Shown: positions 15,463 to 25,046, counted from the stretch's first letter. The stretch: 64,000 nt of DNA from Lachnospiraceae bacterium (GCA_021770345.1 JAETRD010000018.1:1-64000); one strand, 5' to 3'. A program made the numbers and translations. Notes: generated by a model from the letters alone, not told the origin.

Positions 15463-17757
15463 TTAATTTCCGAGCATCTGATTTAACGTTCCCATCATCT
15501 GCTCAATCTGTGCCGCCGCCTCGGCACCCGCGAAGCTCGCCAGCGATTTGAGCGGCATTCCCATCATCATGGCCTCCATCATCTCGGCGCCGGTCCCGAG
15601 CGCTTCCGCCGCGCCTGCCGCGTCCTCGCCCTGCATTGCGCCCATCATACCACTCTGCATCTGCTGCATCATCTGCCCGACAACCGGCGCGGTCACCGGA
15701 TGCGCGAAAAGCTCGCCGATTGTGGTGGCCCCATTCACATACAGCGGAGGCATTTTCTTTGTCTCAAACGAAAGTTCTCCGGTCAGCGCGATCTCGTCGC
15801 TCGCATGCCCCACGAGAATCTCATAGGTTCCGGACGGCGCGTACCAGTCGCCGAGTCCCTCATGATAGAACGACAGATCTCTCGCCGTGAGCGTAAATTC
15901 CACGGTCTTCGTCTCACCCGGTGCAAGCGCCACCTTTGCAAAGCCCTTTAACTCCTTTGCCGGTCTGCCGGCCGTGCCGTTTTTGTCGCTGACATAGAGC
16001 TGTACCACCTCTTTGCCCGCCACGTTTCCGGTATTTTTCACATCCACGGTCACTTTTACACTGCCCTCGTCTCCGAGCGTTTCCGCCGGCATTTTCAGGT
16101 TGCCATACTCATAGGTCGTGTATGACAATCCGTGTCCGAATGCCCAGCGCACCGGCATCTTCTTCGTATCGTAGTAGCGATAGCCCACATAGACGCCTTC
16201 CGCATAATCCACGTTTGTTCCGTCTCCCGGGAAATTCAGATAACTCGGATTATCCTCAAGGCGCAGCGGGAACGTCTCCGCAAGGCGTCCGGAAGGATTC
16301 ACCTCCCCGTAGAGCAGCAAATCCGTGGCCTCTCCGACGCCCTGGCCGCCGAGATACATCTCGAGAACCGCAGCCACTTGTTCCATCCACGGCGTCTCAA
16401 CCGGGCTTCCGTTGTGCAGCACGACAACGGTATTCGGCTGCACTTTCGCGACCGCCTCGATCAGTTTATTCTGGCAGGCCGGAAGCTTCATATCCTTTCT
16501 GTCGTAGCCCTCGGACTCGATTATATCCGGAAGCCCCGCAAAAATCACGGCTACATCCGCCTCTTTTGCCGCCTGCACCGCGGCCGCAAGCTCTTTTTCA
16601 TCCTCCTCGTCCTTATCAGACGGAAATCCTTTTACATAGGTCACCGCGCGCCCTTTCGCCTCTGCACTCTCGAGCGCGGATGTCACCTTGCTCGCATTGA
16701 TATGGCTCGAACCGCCTCCCTGATAGCGGGGTTTTGCGGCATACTCCCCGATATAAGCCACTTTCGCATCCGGCTTTAGCGGAAGTACCCCGTTATTCTC
16801 TAAGAGAACCGCACATTCCGTCTCGATTTTCACCGCCTTTTCGTGATCCGCATCCCGGTCGAATACGGCTTCGGGATGGCGATGATCCGCATAGGAAAAT
16901 ACCACTTTCAGAATATTTTCCACCGCTTTATCGAGCAGCTTCTCGTCGAGGCTTCCGTCTTTGACCGCCGCGACAATCTTTGCGTCGTTGAAGCCACCGC
17001 TTCCCGGCATCTCCAGATCAAGGCCTGCCGCGATTCCCTTTACGCGGTCCGCCACGGCGCCCCAGTCTGTCATCACATAGCCCTCAAAGCCCCACTCGTC
17101 TCTCAAAATTTCCGTCAAAAGATGATGGTTTTCGGAGGCGTAGGTGCCGTTGATCTTGTTGTAGCTGCACATAATTGTTTTCGGCTGCGCTTCCTTTACC
17201 GCCGTCTCAAACGCCGCCAGATAGATTTCCCGGAACGTCCGCTCGGACAGATTCGACGAGCAGCTCATGCGCCTGTACTCCTGATTGTTTGCAGCGTAAT
17301 GCTTCATGCTCGTGCCTACGCCCTTGCTCTGCACGCCCCGGATATAAGAAGCCGCCATTTTTCCCGCGAGATACGGGTCCTCGGACAGATATTCAAAATT
17401 GCGCCCGCACAGGGGACTTCTCTTGATATTGACCGCAGGTCCTAAGAGCACGCTCAAATCCTCCGCCTGGCATTCCTCGCCGAGCGTCTTTCCCATCTCA
17501 TTCATCAGCTCCACATCAAAACTGGATGCCGTCGCGCAGGCTGCCGGAAAGCAGACCGCGACAATACTCTCCCCGATTCCGAGATGGTCTCCCGTATCCG
17601 GCTGTTTGCGCAGGCCGTGAGGTCCGTCCGATACCATCACCGCCGGAATCCCGAGCCGCTCAACCTTCTTCAGATGCCAGAAATCCTCGCCCGAGCACAT
17701 TCCTGCTTTTTCCTCCAGGGTCATCTCGGAAACTAATTTTTTGATGTCTCTCTCCAT
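15463..17757 (-). CDS. Glycoside hydrolase family 3 enzyme (beta-glucosidase type), cytoplasmic
   Basis: This 764-residue enzyme has the usual GH3 order. The N-terminal barrel (about 1-300) has SDGPHGLR, KHYAANNQE and the nucleophile Asp in GYVMTDWG. It is followed by the C-terminal alpha/beta sandwich (about 330-545) and a fibronectin-III-like domain (about 590-665, WAFGHGLSYTTYEY precedes it). There is no signal peptide, so it acts on imported glycosides. After the normal end, the last 90 residues form an extra tail with an unusually Met-rich stretch (MMQQMQSGMMGAMQ and MMEAMMMGM). It lies behind a GPH symporter and an AraC regulator. Substrate may be beta-glucosides or xylosides; sequence alone does not decide. 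Confidence 0.92.
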   Translation of the reverse strand: MERDIKKLVSEMTLEEKAGMCSGEDFWHLKKVERLGIPAVMVSDGPHGLRKQPDTGDHLGIGESIVAVCFPAACATASSFDVELMNEMGKTLGEECQAEDLSVLLGPAVNIKRSPLCGRNFEYLSEDPYLAGKMAASYIRGVQSKGVGTSMKHYAANNQEYRRMSCSSNLSERTFREIYLAAFETAVKEAQPKTIMCSYNKINGTYASENHHLLTEILRDEWGFEGYVMTDWGAVADRVKGIAAGLDLEMPGSGGFNDAKIVAAVKDGSLDEKLLDKAVENILKVVFSYADHRHPEAVFDRDADHEKAVKIETECAVLLENNGVLPLKPDAKVAYIGEYAAKPRYQGGGSSHINASKVTSALESAEAKGRAVTYVKGFPSDKDEEDEKELAAAVQAAKEADVAVIFAGLPDIIESEGYDRKDMKLPACQNKLIEAVAKVQPNTVVVLHNGSPVETPWMEQVAAVLEMYLGGQGVGEATDLLLYGEVNPSGRLAETFPLRLEDNPSYLNFPGDGTNVDYAEGVYVGYRYYDTKKMPVRWAFGHGLSYTTYEYGNLKMPAETLGDEGSVKVTVDVKNTGNVAGKEVVQLYVSDKNGTAGRPAKELKGFAKVALAPGETKTVEFTLTARDLSFYHEGLGDWYAPSGTYEILVGHASDEIALTGELSFETKKMPPLYVNGATTIGELFAHPVTAPVVGQMMQQMQSGMMGAMQGEDAAGAAEALGTGAEMMEAMMMGMPLKSLASFAGAEAAAQIEQMMGTLNQMLGN

Positions 17758-17856
17758 ATTTCTTCTCCTTTTCTTTTATTTCCGCGCTGTTTTTGCGCAT
17801 ATCGGGCCCCGGCGTATCGCCCGGGCCCGGGATTTGAAATTTTAATTCGGCTGTTA

Positions 17857-19230
17857 TCAATATTTATGCTTCATCTGCGCCTCCGCTTCTTCCCGCGTCA
17901 TCTGGCCGCTGTTTACCTGCGTCATCAGCTGAACGTCATGGTCGTTCAATTTATAAAAATGTAAGATCACAAGCGCGATTCCGTATCCGATCAGCGGCAA
18001 AATACAGCTCACATTCCACAAATTATCCGCAAATCCTTCCACCTGCACCGCATTCTCGCCCTCGATAAAACCGGTAAAGCCCAGCGCAAACGCCGCAACG
18101 GCGGAGAGAACCGCGGATTGCAGCTTTGCAAAGAACGTCTGCGTCGCAAACGTGATACCCGGATAGCTCTTTCCGGTTTTGTAATGGCCGTACTCCGCAC
18201 AATCCGGCGTGAACATATATGTAAGGATTGACACGAATCCGGTCGGCAGTGAAATCAGAAACGCCACCGCAATATAGGCCGGAATGCTCTCATACCCTAC
18301 AAACCAGCGGATGATATTGATCACAAATGTGACTGCTGTCGCCCCGTAAAACAGCTTAAATTTGTCTATTTTTCTGCAAAGCGCCGGCACAAACACACCG
18401 ATGATTACCGCCGGTAAAATTCCTACGATACTCGTGATCGACATGATCCCCTCATTGCCGATACAGCAACGGGCAATGTAGAGTCCCCAGGAACTTGCCA
18501 CATTTAATGCGCCTGACATCATAAACGCCACATAATAAATCAGCAGATATTTATTGCCGATCAGATACTGAAACATTTCCTTAAAACTGAAAGACTCCTG
18601 CTTTTCCGTCGGCTCCACGCGCTCCTTTGCGACAAACCCCATCGGGAGCATAAGCGCCGCCCCGATCACGGACAATACAATCACTGTCGTCGTCCAACCA
18701 CCGATTGCATTGCGGAATACCGGAATAATAATGGAGACAAGCAATACTGCAACCATCGCAGACACACGTCCCGATGCATTTAACGAGGTGCGCTCATCCT
18801 GATTGCTCGTGATCGTCGTGATCAGTCCGAAAATCGGCACATCGTTCATCGTGTAACCGACTGACCAGAGGCAGTACGCCACGATCGCCCACGCAATCTT
18901 CACCCCCTGCGGTATCCCAAGCGGAATTGCAAATAAGGCCACATTGGCAACCAGAAGCACCGGTACCGCAATGCGTAACCACGGTACAAATTTTCCGCCT
19001 TTCAAATGCACCTTGTCGACGATTCCTCCGAAAATCGGATCATTGATCGCATCCCAGATTTTCACGATCAGTACAATCACTCCAACCGCCGCGAAAGGAA
19101 TTCCCACATCGGTAAAGTAGGTATTCATATACATGTACGTCAGCATGTAAAAAATGTTCTGCCCCAGAAAATACAGCACATAACTGACGCGCTCTTTTCC
19201 GGTAACTTCTTTTGGTTTCTTCTCGCTCAT
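17857..19230 (-). CDS. GPH-family glycoside:cation symporter
   Basis: A 457-residue membrane protein with about twelve helices. The segment KIWDAINDPIFGGIVD is the conserved GPH (glycoside-pentoside-hexuronide) motif of MelB/XynP-like symporters. The start ATG at 19230 has GGAGGAG upstream at good spacing; an earlier ATG at 19251 lacks a ribosome site. The gene sits 99 bases upstream of the GH3 enzyme, so the pair likely imports and hydrolyses a glycoside. A -10 box TATAAT at 19271-19276 without a good -35 box lies in front, fitting control by the AraC-type activator encoded next to it. Confidence 0.9.
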   Translation of the reverse strand: MSEKKPKEVTGKERVSYVLYFLGQNIFYMLTYMYMNTYFTDVGIPFAAVGVIVLIVKIWDAINDPIFGGIVDKVHLKGGKFVPWLRIAVPVLLVANVALFAIPLGIPQGVKIAWAIVAYCLWSVGYTMNDVPIFGLITTITSNQDERTSLNASGRVSAMVAVLLVSIIIPVFRNAIGGWTTTVIVLSVIGAALMLPMGFVAKERVEPTEKQESFSFKEMFQYLIGNKYLLIYYVAFMMSGALNVASSWGLYIARCCIGNEGIMSITSIVGILPAVIIGVFVPALCRKIDKFKLFYGATAVTFVINIIRWFVGYESIPAYIAVAFLISLPTGFVSILTYMFTPDCAEYGHYKTGKSYPGITFATQTFFAKLQSAVLSAVAAFALGFTGFIEGENAVQVEGFADNLWNVSCILPLIGYGIALVILHFYKLNDHDVQLMTQVNSGQMTREEAEAQMKHKY

Positions 19231-19270
19231 CGCTAAAATCTCCTCCCTCATTGCTTGTTATGATAAGAAG

Positions 19271-19276
19271 ATTATA
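19271..19276 (-). promoter_or_regulatory. Probable activator-dependent -10 box of the symporter-GH3 operon
   Basis: TATAAT on the minus strand lies 41 bases before the symporter start. No -35 match is found 16-18 bases upstream, where GATAAT and a G-run lie instead. Such weak -35 boxes are usual when an AraC protein recruits polymerase. Confidence 0.45.
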
Positions 19277-19324
19277 GCTGACACCCCCCTTGTATTATCC
19301 GTTCTTTACGAAATTTATCTGATT

Positions 19325-20386
19325 TTAACTCTCTATAAAATTTTTATCTGCGTGCGTCCGCCGATACTGCGCGGGCGTCTCCCCTGTCACACGTTTAAAC
19401 ACTTTTGTAAAATAACTCTGCGGGGAGAGATTGATGTATTCCGCGATGACAGCAATCGAACGGTTGGAATATTTTAACAGATTGCAGGAAATATGTATCT
19501 TTTCTTTCATGATATAGCCTGTCATCGTCATTCCCGTCTGTTCAGAAAAAATCCGCGAGAGATACGCCGGATGCACGCCGACCGCTTCCGCAATCTGCTG
19601 CAAAGACAGCTTCTCGTAGATATGTCCGGCAATATAGTCCCTGCTCTGCTCGACATAGCGGGAATAGGTTTCCGACTTTTTCTTCGCCTCCCGGCCGAGA
19701 CGCCCGAACTCCCGAAACGCATACTCCAAGATATCCATCATCTCCACCACTGTTTTTGCCTTCGCAAGCGTCTGCAGCATCACATCGCTCAAAGCGTATG
19801 CCTCCCGTTCCTCCGCCCCCGCTGCAATCGCATATCTCGTAGCTACTGTGATACTTGCCACCACACCGTACTCTGCATTTTTCCGCTGTGACTCCGCCAT
19901 AACACCAGGCACACCCGTCATACCCTCAAACCCGGCCTGTATCTCATCCCAAAACGCAGCCTCGTCCCCTGTCAACGTTTCTCCCTCGATCAACCATTTA
20001 TAAGCTCGCTTTTCGTCCGCGAACGTGTGATGTTCCATCCCCCACTCCGCGTTCTCCAGCGCATATTCCAACCGTCGCGGGGAAAGTTTCCTTTCAAAGT
20101 CTTTCCCACCCCTCCCGCTGTCAAACACGGCAGACCGCTCATATTCCTCGAAGATCAGTCCATGCGCAAAGGCGATCACTTCCTCTGCACGCCAGAAATC
20201 CATCAGCGGAATGCCTATGCATTCTCCCTGCACGCCGTGTTTTTTGCAGTACAGGTGTCGCTCATACCTTGAATGCTCCTCAAAGATCACCGGCCCCCAG
20301 ATGACACAGCCCTTCGGACTGCGAAACACATCCGCCAACCCAAACATCCGGTATATATTTTTCAGTAGATACGCAGCTTTCTCCAT
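19325..20386 (-). CDS. AraC-family transcriptional regulator
   Basis: A 353-residue regulator with an N-terminal ligand or sensory region of about 240 residues and a C-terminal double helix-turn-helix AraC domain (about 255-350). That domain includes LSLQQIAEAVGVHPAYLSRIF and the end motif SPQSYFTKVFKRVTGETPAQYRRT. The start is uncertain: ATG at 20386 is used, and a GTG at 20395 would add three residues; neither has a strong ribosome site. It follows the cohesin-like gene by under 20 bases, and precedes the symporter/GH3 pair, its likely target. The inducer is not evident. Confidence 0.87.
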   Translation of the reverse strand: MEKAAYLLKNIYRMFGLADVFRSPKGCVIWGPVIFEEHSRYERHLYCKKHGVQGECIGIPLMDFWRAEEVIAFAHGLIFEEYERSAVFDSGRGGKDFERKLSPRRLEYALENAEWGMEHHTFADEKRAYKWLIEGETLTGDEAAFWDEIQAGFEGMTGVPGVMAESQRKNAEYGVVASITVATRYAIAAGAEEREAYALSDVMLQTLAKAKTVVEMMDILEYAFREFGRLGREAKKKSETYSRYVEQSRDYIAGHIYEKLSLQQIAEAVGVHPAYLSRIFSEQTGMTMTGYIMKEKIHISCNLLKYSNRSIAVIAEYINLSPQSYFTKVFKRVTGETPAQYRRTHADKNFIES

Positions 20387-20403
20387 CGCAGACACCCGCT
20401 TTT

Positions 20404-22311
20404 TTATAAGTCGTTAAAATCGATGATCTCGATCTCTCCGTCCGGCTCCTTTACAGGCTCCGGACTCTTTCGCCGCGCTTCCTTTGCAGGCGTCCTGTCC
20501 GCAAACGTTTCCTCGGCAAACTCCTCCCTGCCGGCAGACATATCCTTATCTTTGTCCGCAGCTGCTCCCCCATCAAACGTATCCGCGTTTACAGGCAGGG
20601 TCCTGTCCGCATAAACTTCATCCTCATAATCCCCGTCATCAAACGCATCACTGTCCTCATCGTCAAACGCATCCGCGTAATCCCCGTCGTCAAATGCGTC
20701 CCCGCTCTCTCTCCTGTGTATCAGCAGATTGATAATAATCACCAGAAGAACCGCCGCAATAAACACCACAATCGCAATGACATTTCTCGCAAATGCTTTC
20801 TCCTGCTTGTACTGCTCCGAGAGATTTTTATACTCCTCCTGCAGATACTCCATATCCGTGTCGGTATTCTCCGCCGCTTCCCCTGTCGGATTCACCGCAC
20901 CGGAGACAAACCCGCCGCTTCTCTGGTATGTCCCTTCTAACGCGTCATACTGATACCAGCCTCCGAACCCGTCCTGGTTCATCGCGTAAAACAGGTAAAA
21001 ATCGGGATCCATCCCGGCAGACGCCTGCCAGGCCGTAACAGCCGCACCGCCCGCAGACGTAAACGAAGTCTGCTGATAATCCTCCGGCACGACAGTTCCG
21101 GCCGGCACCGGCATTGCGATGATAAATTTATCGCCGCAGCTCATCCTCACATACGGATAAAACGCGTCTGCCACCCCGTCATAGATGTAAAAGGAACCTG
21201 CCGTCTGCTCCCCTTCCGCCGGCGTCAGATATAAAAGCTGCACGCTCCCCCGGTCAAACTGCAGGCCCCGGTACTCGTTCTCATGCCAGACGACAGCCGC
21301 CTCCGAGAAATCTGCCGGTATCTCCTCCGCCGAAAAATTTTCTGAAATATAGCAGGAAACCCCGTTCACCGTGACGGCCGCAAGCGGCTCCTCCGTAATG
21401 ACCTGGGGAGCCTCAGCCCCGGACTCCGGCGTCTCCACAGCCACCGTCTTCTGCTCCGCTGCCCTTGTGACGGCAACCGTGTAGGTAGCCGTCACGCCGT
21501 TTTCCGCCTTTACAACAATCTTCACCTCATTGGCCCCGACGGCAAGTCCCGTATTCCCGGTCACCGATTCCACAACGGCCTTATCGTTTACCGGCACCGC
21601 AGACACCGCAAGCTCCGTCACCGAATGCTCCACGGAGGCCGTATATTTTGTGACGCTGCCCGCAAAGGCCGGAGACAGGGTTCCCGGGGAAATCGTAAGA
21701 CTCTTTAAGGAATTGTCGGCCGACTGCTTTACGGCTGTATCCGCCGTATCCCCGGCCACCGTGCCGGCCGTCCCGGCGGAATTCCCCGTCCCCGCAGACA
21801 AATCCGCACCCGCGGAATTCCCCGCTCCGGCCGGACTGCCCGTTCCGTCAGCCGAATTTCCCGCTCCGGAGCTTCCTGTAGCCGCAGCATTGTTGACCGT
21901 GACGGCTGCACTGCTGCCCGCCATGGAATCCAGCTGCTCGTTCGTATCGAACACGACGCCGTCCGATGCCTTGAGGGAAACGGATGACTGCCCCTCCGCA
22001 ATGGCTTTGAGCGTAACCGTAAAACTGTCCGATGCCGCGGTGACGCTGCTCCCGCCTCCGCCATAGGTTGTCGAACAGCTCACAAACTGCAGAATACCCG
22101 AGTCGTAGGACAGCGTCATCGTCGCGTACGCCTTCGCTCCCGCAGCATCGGAGGCTTTCGCCGTCACTGTGATCGTATCTCCGATATTCACCGTACTCTT
22201 TGAGACGGCAATCGACGTTTTCCCGTCCGCCGCCTGCACGGCAGTCCCCGTGCACAGTACCCCAAGCATTACGCCCCACAGCATCATCCATTTACAAAAC
22301 TTCTTTTTCAT
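20404..22311 (-). CDS. Membrane-anchored surface protein with cohesin-like and cadherin-like domains
   Basis: This 635-residue exported protein has a signal peptide (MKKKFCKWMMLWGV...AVQAAD), a cohesin-like domain (about 30-145, KSTVNIGDTITVT and an aromatic-poor beta sandwich), a Gly/Ser/Ala-rich linker (about 145-195) and a cadherin-like beta-sandwich repeat (about 205-285, LKSLTISPGTLSPAFAGSVT). After a further extracellular region a single membrane helix lies near 510-530 (VIAIVVFIAAVLLVIIINLL), with a basic stop-transfer and a very acidic cytoplasmic tail rich in DDGD. The next gene upstream encodes a dockerin-bearing glucosaminidase. The pair suggests non-covalent docking of the enzyme on the membrane protein (inferred). 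Confidence 0.82.
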   Translation of the reverse strand: MKKKFCKWMMLWGVMLGVLCTGTAVQAADGKTSIAVSKSTVNIGDTITVTAKASDAAGAKAYATMTLSYDSGILQFVSCSTTYGGGGSSVTAASDSFTVTLKAIAEGQSSVSLKASDGVVFDTNEQLDSMAGSSAAVTVNNAAATGSSGAGNSADGTGSPAGAGNSAGADLSAGTGNSAGTAGTVAGDTADTAVKQSADNSLKSLTISPGTLSPAFAGSVTKYTASVEHSVTELAVSAVPVNDKAVVESVTGNTGLAVGANEVKIVVKAENGVTATYTVAVTRAAEQKTVAVETPESGAEAPQVITEEPLAAVTVNGVSCYISENFSAEEIPADFSEAAVVWHENEYRGLQFDRGSVQLLYLTPAEGEQTAGSFYIYDGVADAFYPYVRMSCGDKFIIAMPVPAGTVVPEDYQQTSFTSAGGAAVTAWQASAGMDPDFYLFYAMNQDGFGGWYQYDALEGTYQRSGGFVSGAVNPTGEAAENTDTDMEYLQEEYKNLSEQYKQEKAFARNVIAIVVFIAAVLLVIIINLLIHRRESGDAFDDGDYADAFDDEDSDAFDDGDYEDEVYADRTLPVNADTFDGGAAADKDKDMSAGREEFAEETFADRTPAKEARRKSPEPVKEPDGEIEIIDFNDL

Positions 22312-22331
22312 TGTCTCTCACCTCTGCCGCC

Positions 22332-24164
22332 TCACTGACGAATCTGTTCGATATTTAAAATATGTTTCTGGAGCATGACCAAATCCACATTGGAGATGCT
22401 GCCGTCCCGATTGACATCCGCAGCCGCAAGACCGTCTTTTGTCAATTCCTCAATCCCCAGAATCTGTTTCTGCAAAAGCACCAGATCCGCGTTGGAGATC
22501 TTCCCGTCGCCGTTGATGTCTCCGTATGTCACGGCCGGCGTCTCCCCGCTCTCTCCAGGTACCTCATCCGCGGGCACTTCGCCATCCGCTGCCCCGTCCG
22601 CAGGCATCTCTTCTCCCGGCTGCTGCCTTGCCACCGTGATCGTGTAGGTTCTGTCCGCACCGCTCTGGGATGTACAGACCACCTGTATCGTATTGTTTCC
22701 GTAATTCAACGCATAATTCCCTGTGCCGGCAATCTTTGACTTCTCCGCCACCGCCTTCGCCTTCACGTCAATCGATGCCGTATCTGCCGGCACCACGAGC
22801 GAATAGGAAGTAACTGCACCGTCAAACCCCGGCGTCAGCTCCTGCCCTTTTATTTTCAGGGAATCGAGCCAGTTATTCGGGTTCCCGCTGTCCGCAAACG
22901 TCACCGGCTGTGCGGGCATATTCTCATAGACCGGTATACAGAATACAAATGCCTGATTCTTGTCGGCATAGGCCGTACCCATGCTGCTTCCCTCGCTGAT
23001 AGCGGCCATCACATTCGTCATGTACTGATGGGAATACAGGCTCTTTTTGTATACCACATTAAATTTTTCAAAATAAATCGTATTCTGTCCCTTTTTCACA
23101 TAATTATTCGCAACGACGTCCGAGCCGCCCAGGATAGCTTTGTAAATGGAATCCCACCCCTGCTGCTTCGCATAGGCCAGCCCGTTTATCGTCGCGGACG
23201 CCGCGCTCGTCGTGTAGGCGCGCACGTTAAAATAATTGTAATATCCCGCATACGCGGAAAACTTCCCCGATATCAGATCTCCTCTTCCCTTTGCTCCCTG
23301 TTCCTGTCTGCAGCGGGATGCAAGGTGGTAAGGACTGACGGCAAGCATACCGCCGATTTCCACAAAGGTATCCGCATAGCTGCGCTCTACCCCATCCGTG
23401 TCGGTGTAGTTCCCCGCCATAAAAGTCCCCGCAAGAATATTCTTCACCCCGTCCGCATCCTGATACGGGGCAAATTCCAGCGTCTCAAACTGAAAAATCG
23501 CCTTCTCGTTCAGAAAATTCCGCGGGTCCATACAGTATGCAATAAATTCCGGCGACGCGCACACCCAGCCCGCGCCGTCAAAACCGTACCATCTGTTCTT
23601 CCTCCAGTCGTAAGCCGCGTCATCTGTCGCTTTTCTCGCATCGTTTGAGGCGGACGGCACAAGGTTTTTCCCTGTCCCCGACTCATTTAAAACCGCGGTA
23701 TTCCAGTCAAGTCCGGTCTGCACCGGCACAAAGCTCCAGGCGGGATATTTCTCATGCAGCGCCGATAACGCCACACAGTAGTCTGCCGGGAACCCGGCCT
23801 CCTGCAGTTTAGCGGCATAACTGTCCGTGCCGGCATCGGCTGCCCCTTCCCCGGAAAGCGTGACAAAATCTTCTCTGACATATCCCGTCACTTCTTTCGC
23901 CCCGACGGACGCCGAAATCCGATACCACATCTTCCCGTCGGCACAGTCACGCTCTTCCCCAAGCACCGTCACGGCTGCCCCCGCCTCGAGCAGCGCCGCC
24001 TTCTCCCCGTCCACCGGGGCTTTTCGCACCTTCACCGGCCCGTCTTTTATGATTCCCTCCACCGGCTCATAGGCTCTCACACACACCGGGACAAGCAGTA
24101 AACACAGCACTGCAAGAACCGCCGCGGCCCTCTTTTGCCGCACGCGCCCACTCCGATACTCCAT
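22332..24164 (-). CDS. Secreted N-acetylglucosaminidase (GH73-like) with SH3 and dockerin domains
   Basis: A 610-residue secreted enzyme. The signal peptide (VRQKRAAAVLAVLCLLLVPV...) is followed by an SH3b-like domain (about 35-110, DGPVKVRKAP) and a glucosaminidase domain (about 125-420) with the family motif ASRCRQEQG. Next come a cadherin-like beta-sandwich repeat (about 435-520) and a type I dockerin at the very C terminus. The dockerin has two calcium-binding repeats (DINGDGKISNADLVLLQ and DVNRDGSISNVDLVMLQ). The start ATG at 24164 follows GAGAGGAAGCG; an upstream in-frame ATG at 24254 lies in the promoter and is rejected. The enzyme would cut peptidoglycan glycan strands. Its dockerin points to a cohesin partner, present in the adjacent gene. 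Confidence 0.9.
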   Translation of the reverse strand: MEYRSGRVRQKRAAAVLAVLCLLLVPVCVRAYEPVEGIIKDGPVKVRKAPVDGEKAALLEAGAAVTVLGEERDCADGKMWYRISASVGAKEVTGYVREDFVTLSGEGAADAGTDSYAAKLQEAGFPADYCVALSALHEKYPAWSFVPVQTGLDWNTAVLNESGTGKNLVPSASNDARKATDDAAYDWRKNRWYGFDGAGWVCASPEFIAYCMDPRNFLNEKAIFQFETLEFAPYQDADGVKNILAGTFMAGNYTDTDGVERSYADTFVEIGGMLAVSPYHLASRCRQEQGAKGRGDLISGKFSAYAGYYNYFNVRAYTTSAASATINGLAYAKQQGWDSIYKAILGGSDVVANNYVKKGQNTIYFEKFNVVYKKSLYSHQYMTNVMAAISEGSSMGTAYADKNQAFVFCIPVYENMPAQPVTFADSGNPNNWLDSLKIKGQELTPGFDGAVTSYSLVVPADTASIDVKAKAVAEKSKIAGTGNYALNYGNNTIQVVCTSQSGADRTYTITVARQQPGEEMPADGAADGEVPADEVPGESGETPAVTYGDINGDGKISNADLVLLQKQILGIEELTKDGLAAADVNRDGSISNVDLVMLQKHILNIEQIRQ

Positions 24165-24225
24165 CGCTTCCTCTCCCAACGTTCCTTCTGTCAGGTACCT
24201 TCCAATCGTACGCTGATTCAGTCCC

Positions 24226-24254
24226 ATTATAAAAAATAATATGGTGTGCGTCAA
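24226..24254 (-). promoter_or_regulatory. Promoter of the dockerin-cohesin operon
   Basis: TTGACG (24249-24254) and TATAAT (24226-24231) are 17 bases apart on the minus strand. The leader would be about 55 bases long. Confidence 0.75.
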
Positions 24255-24287
24255 CCGGAATACCGCGCTTTTTCGGCCTGTATCGCG

Positions 24288-24506
24288 TTATTCAGACACC
24301 TCCTGAGCCATTTTTCGATTGTAAAGCAGCAAAATCCCCCACAATACCGCGCCGAGAATCAGTCCCGCCCCCAGCCATGTTTCGATGTTCTTCTCTCCGA
24401 GGCGTACCCCTAAAAATGCCGCGGCTCCGACGATGATTCCAAATGCTCCGAATGCCGCCGTCACCGCACAGACGATTACCGTTTCCGTATTACTTCTCTT
24501 CATCAT
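24288..24506 (-). CDS. Small two-helix membrane protein of unknown function
   Basis: A 72-residue protein with two hydrophobic helices (VIVCAVTAAFGAFGIIVGAAAFLGV and WLGAGLILGAVLWGILLLY), a short basic N terminus (MMKRSN) and a charged tail. GGAGAAGGT precedes the ATG. It lies 18 bases after the HAD-like gene and is probably co-transcribed with it. No family was recognised. Confidence 0.65.
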   Translation of the reverse strand: MMKRSNTETVIVCAVTAAFGAFGIIVGAAAFLGVRLGEKNIETWLGAGLILGAVLWGILLLYNRKMAQEVSE

Positions 24507-24524
24507 ACCTTCTCCGTTCTTCTC

Positions 24525-24929
24525 TTATGCTTCAAATACCCGTGACTCTTCCCGGATTGCTTCCGGTATCCGGACAGGACCGGCACATAAATGCTCTCCC
24601 CACGGGAGCGCGGCCCTGTCGTCAATATACAAATCCGCCGATACCTTTCTCGACTCGGTCCCGTACCGCGCAAAGGTCTCCGGTACGTTTTCGTTGACCG
24701 CATCAAATTCGAGCCCGTATGCAGCGCACCACGCCACCGCGTCCCGCAGCGCATCCCCGCAGCGGCAGGTCCAGAGAATCATCCGTATCCCGCGCTCCCG
24801 CAGCAAAACAAGCCGCCGGATCAGAGGCAGGTTCGGCGCTCCGATTTCCGGATAACGGTCCGCACAGAGCGTCCCGTCAAAATCCACCGCGATAATCCGT
24901 ATCTCCTGTCTTTCCTTATTTCTGTTCAT
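24525..24929 (-). CDS. HAD-superfamily hydrolase, short cap-less form
   Basis: This 134-residue protein carries the HAD motifs: VDFDGTL (motif I), ILWTCR (motif II) and LYIDDRA (motif IV). There is no room for a cap domain, which resembles polynucleotide-phosphatase-like or phage-type small HAD proteins. It may be a phosphatase; substrate is unknown. AGGAG lies seven bases before the ATG. It is followed by the small membrane protein. Confidence 0.8.
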   Translation of the reverse strand: MNRNKERQEIRIIAVDFDGTLCADRYPEIGAPNLPLIRRLVLLRERGIRMILWTCRCGDALRDAVAWCAAYGLEFDAVNENVPETFARYGTESRKVSADLYIDDRAALPWGEHLCAGPVRIPEAIREESRVFEA

Positions 24930-24998
24930 ACATGCACTCCTCTCCGACTGATATTCTTTTCCCCATTATGCCAGATGACATGTCCCATAATCCGGACA

Positions 24999-25046
24999 GA
25001 AAAAAAGAGAACCCATGCATCCGATTCACACCGGACACATGGGTTC
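24999..25046 (-). terminator. Rho-independent terminator after the permuted GH3 gene
   Basis: A nine-base-pair stem (25009-25017 with 25038-25046, GAACCCATG / CATGGGTTC) is followed on the minus strand by TCTTTTTTT (A-run on the plus strand at 24999-25006). Confidence 0.8.
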
